Part shown: piece by piece, positions 15,931 through 24,318 of the stretch | Layout of the letters: every line of letters begins with the position of its first letter | Position numbering within the stretch: position 1 is the first letter of the stretch | Source: Natrinema sp. CBA1119 | GTDB lineage: Archaea; Halobacteriota; Halobacteria; Halobacteriales; Natrialbaceae | Assembly: GCF_002572525.1 (NCBI RefSeq) | Contig: NZ_PDBS01000001.1 | Location: 3,100,001 to 3,164,000 of the forward strand | Length of the DNA: 64,000 bases | Reading direction: 5' to 3' | Translations under genes and position numbers: made by a program | Notes under the pieces: generated by a model | The model's database searches: none | What the model was told of the DNA's origin: nothing | What the model saw: only the letters and a program-made list of their open reading frames with translations

Positions 15931-16995
15931 TCAGTTCGTCGCGCCGAATCGGAGGACGTCAGCGTGATCGCTGATGAGCCCGTCGACGCCGACCGCTGCG
16001 AGCCGCTCCGCCTGGTACCACGTCTCGAGCGTGAAGACGTTCACGTCCCGACCTTCCTCGTGGGCCACATCGAGGAGGTCGATATCGGACCAGCCCGTGT
16101 CGTCCTCGTAGTGTTGGTCGGCGTAGAACGGCGTCCCCCGAATCATGTGATAGGGCGGATGGATCGCCTCGGCGTCGTACCGTCGAGCGATTTCGACGCC
16201 GTCCCGAACGGAGTTCCAGAGCAGCGGTGCGACCGCAGAGTCCGATGCGTCGCGGGTCGTCGCCAGCGCCGCCTCGTAGAACGACGAATAGAGGACCTCG
16301 TGATCGAAGTCGTCGACGACCGCGAGCACTCGCGCGACGAACGGGTGCCAGATCGCTTTCTGTGTCTCGAGGTCGTCCCCCGAAAGCGATTCGGCGAACC
16401 GGACGTCGAACGAGCCCGGATTCTTCAGTTCGACGTTGACGCCGACGTGACTCGGGATCGCCTCAAGCACGGTCCGAAGGCGAGGGACGGTCTCCCCGCT
16501 CTCGAGGACATCGGCGCTCGTGACGGTCTCCGTGTCCGTCTCCCAGACGACGCCCGCAGTGTCCGTGAGTCCGCGATCGCCGCCGTCGCGTTCCGCGAGC
16601 CGGTCGTCGTGGAAGACGACGACGTCGCCGTCGGCCGTCGGGACGACGTCGATCTCGATCATGTCCGCACCCCGGGACGGCGCGTACGATGATTGCCCGC
16701 CGCGGGCCGCGGCCTCGACAGCGCCAACGGTGTTTTCGGGGTACAGCCCGGCGAACCCGCGGTGAGCGATCAGGTCCGGATCGGTCGTGCGATCGAGGAA
16801 TCGATCTCCGTCTCGCTCGTCGTCTCGCCGATCGTCGGCACCGTCGGTCTCTCTCCCGCGACCGGGAAATGCACCGGCAGTGCCGACCACTCCCGTCGCT
16901 GACGCGCCCGCCGCGACGATGAACGACCGTCGGCGGAGCGCGGAGCCGCTCGTGTCCGGATGATCGGTTCGCCTCTCGTCGGTGGTATCGGACAT
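15931..16995 (-). CDS. Tat-exported glycerophosphodiester phosphodiesterase
   Basis: The 354-residue protein starts with a Tat signal (RRRSFIVAAGASATG, 21-35). The TIM-barrel GDPD domain follows: HRG at 78-80, YPENT at 85-89, E115 and D117 in IEIDV, and H130 in VFHDD. These are the metal- and phosphate-binding catalytic residues of the family. It cleaves glycerophosphodiesters to sn-glycerol 3-phosphate and an alcohol, probably at the cell surface on lipid head groups or external substrates. A charged Asp/Arg linker (45-70) separates signal and domain. It is monocistronic. Confidence 0.92.
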   Translation of the reverse strand: MSDTTDERRTDHPDTSGSALRRRSFIVAAGASATGVVGTAGAFPGRGRETDGADDRRDDERDGDRFLDRTTDPDLIAHRGFAGLYPENTVGAVEAAARGGQSSYAPSRGADMIEIDVVPTADGDVVVFHDDRLAERDGGDRGLTDTAGVVWETDTETVTSADVLESGETVPRLRTVLEAIPSHVGVNVELKNPGSFDVRFAESLSGDDLETQKAIWHPFVARVLAVVDDFDHEVLYSSFYEAALATTRDASDSAVAPLLWNSVRDGVEIARRYDAEAIHPPYHMIRGTPFYADQHYEDDTGWSDIDLLDVAHEEGRDVNVFTLETWYQAERLAAVGVDGLISDHADVLRFGATN

Positions 16996-17503
16996 CTGTA
17001 CGTTCGGGGATACTCCCTGCCGTGAAAGCCGATTATAATTTCTGTCTATACCTGAACTGGAAAATTCCCATGCGAACGTTTTTCACTGGTCTCGCTTCTC
17101 ACAGCGATCGCGACCGTTCTCAGCGCGTGGTATCGAATCCCGCCGTGTCGATCTGGCCGGACAGCACTGGGATCGGCCATCTGTTTCGAGATATTTGAAC
17201 CCCTTCGAGACCGCCTTTCCGCCGCGATCGTGGAGTAAGCGCACGTATTCTCAGTCGTCCTTCGATATGGACCGACGAGCAGACAGGAATTCACACTGAT
17301 CGCGCACAGAAGGTGATTTCATATAGCGTTATACGATTTATGAGGTGGGGAGAGTCGACTCACGGGAGCTGTCCGGCGGCGATGCGGCGAGCAGCGCGAG
17401 CGACTGCCATCGGAACGAAACGCTGTCGCTACGGATCACAGAATCACAGTGACCGGGTCGCGAATGAAGGCACTTTCTAATACTCATCGACTCCGACCAT
17501 CTC
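16996..17503. other. Gene-poor 508-bp region
   Basis: AT-rich DNA directly upstream of 16995 probably holds the glycerophosphodiesterase promoter. The rest gives only short Arg/Ser-rich frames without recognisable domains, which I regard as noncoding. A short imperfect palindromic AT stretch (ATATAGCGTTATAC) occurs near 17321-17334. No RNA gene was recognised. Confidence 0.4.
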
Positions 17504-17593
17504 TCAGGACGGATCCTGATGTCGGATCTTCTCGGCGGTCATTCCCGGCACTGGCGTCCCGCAGTCCGTACACTTCCAGGTCGGCGTCGTCAT
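17504..17593 (-). pseudogene. Small zinc-ribbon-like peptide, possibly frameshifted
   Basis: ATG 17593 encodes 29 residues with the motif WKCTDCGTPVPGMTAEKIRHQ. The same frame continues upstream of this ATG with sensible sequence (VACGAHLEFKHDLEKESG) but no start codon. An ATG in another frame at about 17657 would begin MTHTTYRL. A single-base indel near 17640 would join them into a 50-residue protein with a Cys before the CxxC. So it is either a 29-residue protein or a recently frameshifted small zinc-binding protein. I do not recognise the family. Confidence 0.35.
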
Positions 17594-18127
17594 TCCGGAC
17601 TCCTTCTCGAGGTCGTGTTTGAACTCGAGGTGTGCACCACACGCAACCGGTAGGTGGTGTGGGTCATAGCGGAACCGACTCTCTCGAAGTGCAAAAACGG
17701 TTCGCCGGAGACCGGGAGTCGATCGGTACGTCGAGCGCGAGGTATCGTCGTGCGAGGGGTCCGACGGAGGCCGCTTTGGGGAGACCACGGATCGACTCGT
17801 TTGTCGGCAGCAAGGTTCGGCGTCGACAGATGCACAGGAAGTCTCGCCCGGTCACCTGAAACCGGGAAGAGAGCCGCTGTTGGTCGATATCACGGTCGTC
17901 TGGTAAGTGGGGCTCTCTCCGACCCGTATTCACAGCGATGGGGGTTCGAACGCTTCGACCCAGGGGTTCGTCCGTCCCTGAGCCGCTCCTCGCGGCTCGC
18001 TCGAGGTCGTCCGTCTCGGTGGGTCACGTCCGTTGGGTTCGGCCGACGCGCTCGAGCGTCGATCAGTCCAGTCGTCTCGCACGGGAACATCGCTGTCAAG
18101 GAAGCTGGGGTCGTCAGTGGGAGATGA
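17594..18127. other. Gene-poor region upstream of the alpha/beta hydrolase
   Basis: Apart from the possible 5' part of the zinc-ribbon-like gene (about 17594-17660), I see only low-complexity, Arg-rich frames. The 3' end presumably holds the promoter of the hydrolase at 18128. No RNA structure was recognised. Confidence 0.4.
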
Positions 18128-18865
18128 ATGCCAGACAGACACCGAATCCGGATCGAAACCGCGGCAGCGGGACGAAATCCACCGGAACTTGCGGCCGTCC
18201 ATCACGAGGCACCGTCCGACGACTGGCTCGTCTTTTGTCACGGCCTCCGGAGCGACAAATCCGGCAGCTACGAGCAGCGATCTCGCCGCGCGGTCGCGGC
18301 CGGTTACAACGCGGTTCGATTCGACTGTCGCGGCTGCGGTGAATCGGACGGTGAGTTCGTCGAGTCGACGCTCGAGGCTCGATTGACCGATCTCCGTCGC
18401 GTCGTCGATTACTTCGATCCCGACTCGTACGCCCTGTTCGGCTCGAGTTTCGGCGGGAAAGTCGCGTTCCACGCCGGAGCAGCCGATGACCGAGTCGAAG
18501 CGATCGCTACGCGAGCGCCGGTGACGACCACCGAGACGTTCGACGAGTATCGTGCGACGGTCGAACGCGAGGGCGAGGTAATCTTCGACACCGGCGAGCG
18601 CCTCGACCGGCGGTTCTTCGACCACCTCGAGCGGTATCCATTCGACGACGTCGCGTCGACGCTATCGGTTCCGGTCGCGATCTTCCACGGCGGGGATGAC
18701 GGTGTCGTCGATCCCGCCGATAGCTTCGACGCCGCTCAGCGACTGAGGAACGATGTCCTCGTAGAGCGATTCGCGGGCGAAGGCCACCGATTTTCGCGGG
18801 CTGGCGAGGATCGGTTGCTCGAGCGGTTGTTCGGCTGGCTCGAGTGGGCGGTCGACCGCCCCTGA
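18128..18865 (+). CDS. Alpha/beta hydrolase
   Basis: The 245-residue serine hydrolase has an oxyanion-hole segment FCHGLRSDKSG (36-46), nucleophile S107 in GSSFG, an acid at about D195 (GGDDGVVD) and H220 in GEGHRFS. This is a complete triad in normal order. It resembles small haloarchaeal esterase/acyl-hydrolase proteins, and DxxGxGxSDG-like DCRGCGESDG follows strand 4. It is a cytoplasmic single gene, flanked downstream by exporter debris. The substrate is unknown. Confidence 0.88.
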   Translation: MPDRHRIRIETAAAGRNPPELAAVHHEAPSDDWLVFCHGLRSDKSGSYEQRSRRAVAAGYNAVRFDCRGCGESDGEFVESTLEARLTDLRRVVDYFDPDSYALFGSSFGGKVAFHAGAADDRVEAIATRAPVTTTETFDEYRATVEREGEVIFDTGERLDRRFFDHLERYPFDDVASTLSVPVAIFHGGDDGVVDPADSFDAAQRLRNDVLVERFAGEGHRFSRAGEDRLLERLFGWLEWAVDRP

Positions 18866-18950
18866 GGACGGCTCGATTCCTCTCTGAACTGGGCCATAAA
18901 CTGCATTCCGGTATACAAAACTTCACGGTCGAGCGAACGCCGCTCGCTAC

Positions 18951-19554
18951 GAGTACCGGTTCTTGCCGGACTCGATCCCGGACTGCATGAATTGCGCTAA
19001 AATCCGGCCGATACTGCTCCCGGCCGTCCACATCGCTTCTTCGGCGACAGTATCGCCGTCCGTCGGCTTCCTCTCGAACGCGGCCAAAGCGACGATCCAC
19101 CGCGACGACGGCGAGTATCGAGCGCTCCGTCTCTCGGTGGGGCTCTCCGGCGGGGCGGATACCGGAACCGTCACGGACGAGATGCGGGGGGATCGCGTTC
19201 ACGCCCGAAACGGCCATCATCGCCGTGATCGGGATCGGGATCGGCGTCGACTACGCCATCCGTATCGGCGAACGGTTCCTCGAGGAGTACCGCGGCGGCG
19301 GCAGCGATCACATCGCGTCACTTCGACGGACGGTGCGCGGAACCGGCGGCGCGTTGCTGGCCAGCGCCACGACGACCGCGGCCGGGTTCGGCGTGCTCGC
19401 GCTCGTCCCGTCGCTCCAGCGCTTTGGCATCATCACGAGCGTCGCGATCGGATACGCGTTCCTCGCGAGCATTCTCGTCCTGCCGAGTTTGCTCGCGGTC
19501 TGGGCGATGAACACTGGCGACGCCGATACGGACGCGGACGCTGACACCGCCTGA
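18951..19554 (+). pseudogene. RND/MMPL exporter relic, internally deleted and frameshifted
   Basis: The 3' part (19192-19554) reads FTPETAIIAVIGIGIGVDYAIRIGERFLEEY and runs to LPSLLAVWAMN. This is the last transmembrane bundle of an MMPL-type RND exporter. About 40 residues upstream (ending TVTDEMR near 19185) resemble the periplasmic-loop end of the same family but lie in another frame. The 60-plus residues with helices that should connect them are missing. Everything N-terminal is also gone, from a family usually 700-1,000 residues long. It is a remnant of a once complete exporter. Confidence 0.75.
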
Positions 19555-19629
19555 GCACGCCGAGCTCTCGTTGGTGGCCACGACGGGTTCAGGAGTCTTT
19601 TCTCACCCAGAAAAACCGGACCGCTTTTC

Positions 19630-19655
19630 ATAGTTATACCGAAACGAACAACTAT
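19630..19655. promoter_or_regulatory. Inverted repeat in the HTH gene promoter
   Basis: ATAGTT (19630-19635) and AACTAT (19650-19655) are perfect inverted arms 14 bases apart, ending five bases before the GTG start. Each is followed or preceded by TATACC, so the region looks like two half-sites across the TATA/start area. This would suit autorepression by the winged-helix protein it precedes. Confidence 0.4.
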
Positions 19656-19659
19656 ACCA

Positions 19660-20007
19660 GTGAGTGAGGACACCGACTTGTCGACGCTGCTCGCGGTGCT
19701 CGACGACGAGTACGCACGTGAAATCCTCACCCATACGAGCGTCGAACCCATGTCTGCCAGTACCCTGAGCGAACGGTGTGACGCCTCCCTCCCGACGATC
19801 TATCGGCGACTCGACCGACTCGAGGAGTGTCACCTCGTTACCGAAGAGACGGAACTCGCGCCGGACGGCAACCACTACAGCGTCTACAGTGCGAACCTCG
19901 ACCGGCTGGAACTGTCGCTGGACGAGGGCTCGTTCTCTCTGGAGTTGACCTACCGCGAGGAAGACGTCGCTGACAAGTTCACGCGTATGTGGGAGGGGAT
20001 GCGATGA
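19660..20007 (+). CDS. Winged-helix transcriptional regulator (ArsR-like)
   Basis: The 115-residue protein starts at GTG 19660. The N-terminal helices (LSTLLAVLDDEYAREILTHTS) and the recognition-helix segment ASLPTIYRRLDRLEECHLV are typical ArsR/PadR-like winged-helix features in haloarchaea. There is no metal-binding Cys cluster, so it probably does not sense metal. Its stop overlaps the start of the DUF7521 membrane protein as ATGA. Such HTH/DUF7521 pairs recur in haloarchaea. Confidence 0.82.
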   Translation: MSEDTDLSTLLAVLDDEYAREILTHTSVEPMSASTLSERCDASLPTIYRRLDRLEECHLVTEETELAPDGNHYSVYSANLDRLELSLDEGSFSLELTYREEDVADKFTRMWEGMR

Positions 20008-20315
20008 GTCGGAACGTCGTGCGGGTCGACGAAGCGACAGTGTTCGAACTGTTGACCGTCGCGAGTCTCTTCCTCGTCGCGCTCTTCGGGACGCTCATCG
20101 CCTATCAGGCCTACCGTGGGTATCGCCGGAACGGCGCCCGCTCCATGCTGTATCTCGCGCTCGGGCTCCTCCTGTTGACGCTGTTCCCGTTCCTGCTCAA
20201 CGTCGTGGTCACGACGCTCGTTGATCCCGAGCAGGTCGTCATCGCGCTACTCGAGAACGTGAGCCGGCTGCTCGGTCTCGTTGCGATCACCTATTCGTTG
20301 TACGGGCATCATTGA
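20004..20315 (+). CDS. DUF7521 family membrane protein
   Basis: ATG 20004 overlaps the regulator's TGA and gives 103 residues with three hydrophobic helices (about 15-35, 45-70, 80-100). A basic loop YRGYRRNGARS lies between helices 1 and 2. This matches DUF7521, found coupled to winged-helix regulators. It may act as a membrane partner or sensor for the HTH protein, which is inferred from the coupling. No enzymatic motif is visible. Confidence 0.78.
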   Translation: MSRNVVRVDEATVFELLTVASLFLVALFGTLIAYQAYRGYRRNGARSMLYLALGLLLLTLFPFLLNVVVTTLVDPEQVVIALLENVSRLLGLVAITYSLYGHH

Positions 20316-20781
20316 CGACACCGTGGGAAGTACGGGTCATCACTGACGGCAGCGCCGAGAGTACGGTCACCAGTAGCGGACGACAGTACCGTCGAGAAGC
20401 GAATCGGGCCAACGGGATTTCAGTACCGCGAGCGACGGGAGCGGGCCGAAGCGAGCCACCGACGGTCGAATCCTGCCGGCAGCGAGAAGGGGCGGCCGAC
20501 GCAACGCGGTCCCGCGGGAGGGGGATTGCGGGACGGCGTGGGACGTGCGTCGCGACCCCTGGGACGATCGGATTCAGGGAAGTCCGGGGGACCACCGAGG
20601 CGTGTGGGAATGGCCTCTCTCGTCCCCCGTGCGTTCGTGACAGTGCCGTCGTATTAGTGATGCGAGCGCGTTTTCTGGGTCGGAAAATACGGCGTCCTTC
20701 CGGATCGGAAACGACCGCGTCCCGCGGCGGCTCGGCGTCACGTTCCGGAGCTTTCTTCGAGATCGACGGCGTCGATCCGTT
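20316..20781. other. Gene-poor 466-bp region before the stress-protein gene
   Basis: One long frame crosses the region but is Arg/Ser/Gly-rich without domains and looks noncoding. The stretch near 20575-20600 (AGGGAAGTCCGGGGGACC) slightly recalls RNase P RNA region I, but the matching ACAGAA and other core elements are absent. I assign no gene. The 3' end should contain the promoter of the 20782 gene. Confidence 0.4.
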
Positions 20782-21165
20782 ATGCACTATCTCGCGGGAA
20801 CCGACTCCGTCCACACGACGGCGGCGATCTGTGACTATCTCGACGAGCGAGCGACGGGCGACGACACCGTGACCGCGATCGCGGTCGTTCCGGCCGACGA
20901 TCCAACGGCGCGCCGCGACGGCGACGAAGCGCTGAACGTGGCTCCCGTTCGACTCGCTACCGTCGGCGACGTCGCGACCGAGCGCCGCTCCGGTCCCCCC
21001 GCGGACACGCTCGCCGAGGCAGCGAGGGAGTACGACGTCGACGAAATCGTCATCGGCGCACACGGCGGCGATCCCGATGCGACGCGCGAACTCGGTTCGA
21101 CCGCGCGACGGCTCCTCGAGGGCGCGACCCGGCCGGTCGTCGTCGTTCCGATCCCCGAACTCTGA
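20782..21165 (+). CDS. Universal stress protein family (UspA-like)
   Basis: The 127-residue single-domain Usp is on the short side. It ends with the nucleotide-binding type motif IVIGAHGGDPDATRELGSTARRLLEGATRPVVVVP (G2xG9xGS/T pattern). The N-terminus is shortened (MHYLAGTDSVHTTAAICDYL instead of ILVPTDGS). It is likely an ATP-binding stress protein in the cytoplasm and stands alone between a gap and the DegT gene. Confidence 0.85.
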   Translation: MHYLAGTDSVHTTAAICDYLDERATGDDTVTAIAVVPADDPTARRDGDEALNVAPVRLATVGDVATERRSGPPADTLAEAAREYDVDEIVIGAHGGDPDATRELGSTARRLLEGATRPVVVVPIPEL

Positions 21166-21226
21166 GTTCGAGCGCTCAAGTAGGGGCCGACGAAACACCA
21201 GTTTTCCGGACGGTAACGAACGTCTA

Positions 21227-21233
21227 CTTAATT
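21227..21233 (+). promoter_or_regulatory. TATA box of the DegT-family gene
   Basis: CTTAATT is centred about 27 bases before ATG 21258, the spacing of leaderless haloarchaeal promoters. It supports 21258 rather than the in-frame ATG at 21243 as the start. Confidence 0.45.
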
Positions 21234-21257
21234 CATCGCTCGATGACGGACGAGTCG

Positions 21258-22436
21258 ATGAGCGATTCGATACCGTTATTCGAAATTCCGTGGGGCCAGC
21301 GGGACGTGGCCAACGCCGTCGATTCGATCACTCGAGGGAGCCACTGGGCGAACGGGCCGTACGTCGAGGTGTTCGAAGCGGGCCTCGAGGAGTATCTCGG
21401 CGTCGAACACGCGGTGACGGTCAGTTCGGGAACGACTGCACTGGTTGCCGCGCTGACCGCTCACGGCGTCGGTGAGGGCGACGAGGTGATCGTCCCCTCG
21501 TTTACGTTCATCGCGACGGCGAACGCCGTACGACGGGTCGGTGCGCGCCCGGTGTTCGCGGACATCCAGCGCGCTGCCTACGGGCTCGACCCGGACGCCG
21601 TCGCCGACGCGATGTCCGACGAGACGGCCGCGATCGTTCCCGTCCACCCCTACGGTGCCGCCTGCGAGATCGACGCACTCACCGAGTTGGCCGCCGACGC
21701 CGATATCCCGCTGATCGAGGACGCGGCCGAGGCGTTCGGGGCCGATTACGAGGGGAAACTCCTGGGGACGTTCGGGGAATCCGCAGCGTTGAGCTTCTGC
21801 CAGAACAAGATCCTTCCGACGGGCGAGGGTGGTGCTGTCGTCACCGACGACAATGGGATCGCCCGTCGGGTCAAACGGTATCGATCCCACGGTCGTGCGT
21901 CGGACGAGTACTTCCAGTCGGCCGACAGCGGCGAGTACGTCGGCGTCGGGACGAACGTCCGGATGTCCGATCTCGTCGCGAGCATCGGGTGCGCCCAACT
22001 CGAGAAGGTGGAGGCTAACATCGCCGGCCGGCGACGCGCGGCCGAACAGTTGTCGGCGGGACTCGCCGACGTTCCCGGTATCGAACCGCACGCGGCCGCC
22101 GGTCGCGGCCGGCACGTCTATCAGCTGTATACGGTCACGCTCGAGGCGGATATCGATCGATCGGTCGTTATCGACACCCTGACCGAGCGAGAGATCGCGT
22201 CGAAAGTCTACTGGGAACCCGCCGCCCACCAGACGGAGGCCTACAGCGAGGAGAACGGCGAGTCGGCGTCGCTGCCGGTTACCGAGGACGTGGCCGGTCG
22301 CGTGCTTTCCCTCCCGATTCATCCCGAGTTGCGCTCCGCGGAGGTCGATCGGATCGTCGCCGGCGTCAGCGCGGGCATCGAACGCGGACGGTCTACTGCG
22401 CCGCGTCTCGAGGCTCGAGACGCCCGGCCGAAGTGA
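21258..22436 (+). CDS. DegT/DnrJ/EryC1/StrS family aminotransferase
   Basis: The protein is 392 residues from ATG 21258; ATG 21243 is a possible alternative. It is a PLP-dependent sugar aminotransferase fold: TVSSGTTALVAAL near the N-terminus, IPLIEDAAEAFGADYEGK with the PLP-pyridine Asp, and SFCQNKILPTGEGGAVVT with the Schiff-base lysine. Members transfer an amino group to nucleotide-linked keto-sugars for surface glycans. The gene precedes a CBS-epimerase fusion by about 200 bp on the same strand, suggesting joint synthesis of an amino sugar. A short 18-bp-period tandem repeat overlaps its end. Confidence 0.93.
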   Translation: MSDSIPLFEIPWGQRDVANAVDSITRGSHWANGPYVEVFEAGLEEYLGVEHAVTVSSGTTALVAALTAHGVGEGDEVIVPSFTFIATANAVRRVGARPVFADIQRAAYGLDPDAVADAMSDETAAIVPVHPYGAACEIDALTELAADADIPLIEDAAEAFGADYEGKLLGTFGESAALSFCQNKILPTGEGGAVVTDDNGIARRVKRYRSHGRASDEYFQSADSGEYVGVGTNVRMSDLVASIGCAQLEKVEANIAGRRRAAEQLSAGLADVPGIEPHAAAGRGRHVYQLYTVTLEADIDRSVVIDTLTEREIASKVYWEPAAHQTEAYSEENGESASLPVTEDVAGRVLSLPIHPELRSAEVDRIVAGVSAGIERGRSTAPRLEARDARPK

Positions 22437-22479
22437 GATGACGGGTCGAAGTGAGACGCCGGGTCGAAATGAATTCGAT
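22426..22479. repeat. Degenerate tandem repeat, period 18, three copies
   Basis: Copies at 22426-22443, 22444-22461 and 22462-22479 share GG(C/T)CGAA(G/A)TGA. The first covers the aminotransferase stop codon, so the repeat spans the coding end and the 3' flank. Confidence 0.75.
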
Positions 22480-22652
22480 CGCCGCTCGAGCGGTTCGATC
22501 GTTCCGGCCGATTCGGACCGAAACCGTGTCCGTTGGCGGCCGTTTTGCTATCAAAACGTATCCATAACAAAGGGGTACCGTCAGGGTAGACTGAACAAGC
22601 CGTGTCGGCGTCGGTGTCCGACCGACCACGGACGGCAGTCGATAACGCAACC

Positions 22653-24206
22653 ATGAGATGGCCAGTCACAGCAGACGAAGGGATGTCGATCCGCGACGCG
22701 ATGGCCCGGATCGATCGCTCCGGATCGGGAGGTATCGTCGTCGTCGACGAGGAGAATCGGCTCGTCGGGACCGCGACGAACGACCGTCTCAGACGGAAAC
22801 TTCGTTCGGGGATCGCACTGGAGACGCCGCTGTCGGCCGTCGTTGACGACGATCCGACCGTCCTCGATGCGGACGAAACGAGTCGTCGGATCGGCGGACT
22901 GCCGAGTTCGAAGACTGAGGCCGATCGAAACGGGTCCGCGGCGAGTGGGGATCGACCCGACGCGACGGCGGGGGATCGGACCGGCACTGCAACGACGGGA
23001 GACCGGATCGGATTCGCGATGGAACGTAACCGGACCGGCTCCAGCGTGGTCCCGGTCGTCGACGGGGACGGCGGCGTCGACGTGGCCGCGGTGGCCGACG
23101 ACGACCGACCGCACGATGGGGGAATCGATCCGACTGCCGTCCAGACGGTCCTCGTGGTCGGCGGTGCGGGGTATCTGGGATCCGTTCTCTGCCGCCAACT
23201 GCTCGACGACGGGTTCGACGTCCGCGTGCTCGATCCGCTGTTGTACGGTGATTCCGGAATCGCCGACCTCCTCGAGCTCGATCGATTCTCGGTGATCCGG
23301 GGCGACGCCCGATCGGTCGAGACGGTCGTCGACGCGGTCGCGGGAGTGGACGCCGTCGTCCACCTCGGCGGCATCGTCGGCGACCCCGCCTCCGAACTCG
23401 ATCCGCAGAAGACCCTCGAGTACAACTATCACTCGACGCAGTTGCTGGCGTCGCTGTGCAAGTACTATCAGATCAATCGCTTCCTGTTCGCGTCCTCCTG
23501 TAGCGTCTACGGGCGGGCCGAAGCCGACCACGGGCGCTGCACCGAAGACGCGCCGCTCAACCCCGTCTCGCTGTACGCCCGGTTGAAGATCCAGTCCGAA
23601 CAAGTACTTCGTTCCTTCGCCGATGGGAACTTCTCGCCGACGATTCTCCGGATGGCGACGATCTACGGTCGCTCGCCCAGAATGCGATTCGATCTCGTCG
23701 GGAACGTGCTGCCCGCCAAGGCCTACCACGAGGGAGTCATTCCCGTCTTCGGCGGCGATCAGTATCGGCCGAACGTCCACGTCGACGACGCCGCACGCGC
23801 CTACGTCGATTGCCTGACTGCGCCCATCGAGGACGTCGGGGATACCGTCTTCAACGTCGGGTCGACGCTACAGAATTACCGGATCGACGAACTCGCGACG
23901 ATCGTCTCCGACTGCTTCCCCGACGCCACAATCGAGTATCACGACGATCGGACGGACGACCGAAGTTACCGGGTCGCCTTCGATCGGATCGCCGACGCGC
24001 TCGGCTACGGGGCCGACGTGACCGTCCGCGATCACTGTCAGGAGCTCCGAGCCGCGTTCGAATCCGGCGAGTTCACCGACTACACCGCCGATCGCTACAA
24101 CAACTGTGCGTCCCTCGAGGGGCTCGACGAGTTCGAACGGACGACGGCGGTTCCCGACCACCACGAGCCGCCCACGCAGGAGACGCTGCCCTCTACTGGC
24201 GTGTGA
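22653..24206 (+). CDS. CBS-domain / NAD-dependent sugar epimerase fusion
   Basis: From ATG 22653 the protein has 517 residues; GTG 22602 is an alternative start. Residues 1-85 are CBS-like and resemble the CBS part of sugar nucleotidyltransferases (SIRDAMARIDRSGSGGIVVVDEENRLVGT). Residues 86-129 are a repetitive GDR/T-rich linker, and 130-148 look like the end of a second CBS motif. An extended SDR follows: VLVVGGAGYLGS (166-177), SSCSVYG (281-287), Y308 and K312 of YxxxK. The enzyme probably epimerises or dehydrates a nucleotide sugar under control of an adenylate ligand. Gene context pairs it with the DegT aminotransferase. Confidence 0.9.
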   Translation: MRWPVTADEGMSIRDAMARIDRSGSGGIVVVDEENRLVGTATNDRLRRKLRSGIALETPLSAVVDDDPTVLDADETSRRIGGLPSSKTEADRNGSAASGDRPDATAGDRTGTATTGDRIGFAMERNRTGSSVVPVVDGDGGVDVAAVADDDRPHDGGIDPTAVQTVLVVGGAGYLGSVLCRQLLDDGFDVRVLDPLLYGDSGIADLLELDRFSVIRGDARSVETVVDAVAGVDAVVHLGGIVGDPASELDPQKTLEYNYHSTQLLASLCKYYQINRFLFASSCSVYGRAEADHGRCTEDAPLNPVSLYARLKIQSEQVLRSFADGNFSPTILRMATIYGRSPRMRFDLVGNVLPAKAYHEGVIPVFGGDQYRPNVHVDDAARAYVDCLTAPIEDVGDTVFNVGSTLQNYRIDELATIVSDCFPDATIEYHDDRTDDRSYRVAFDRIADALGYGADVTVRDHCQELRAAFESGEFTDYTADRYNNCASLEGLDEFERTTAVPDHHEPPTQETLPSTGV

Positions 24207-24318
24207 CGGGTTCGAGAGCCACTCGAGACGCTTCTCCCGATTCAGTCCGCGACTCCGTGGCACCGCTGCACTGACCGACGGGATCGGTGGGTAAGCGAGC
24301 GGAGAACGAGAATCTCGT

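Noticed and set aside
17046-17294. 82-residue minus-strand frame upstream of the glycerophosphodiesterase
   Set aside because: Composition is random-like, with no motif and no acidic bias expected for this genome.
20316-20781. Possible RNase P RNA or other structured RNA
   Set aside because: A weak GGGAAGTCCGGG similarity to the RNase P core is present, but the conserved ACAGAA and distal core elements are missing.
20312-20872. Long open frame over the gap before the stress protein
   Set aside because: Arg/Ser-rich composition without domains; it overlaps the real stress-protein gene in another frame and looks like a GC-rich artefact.
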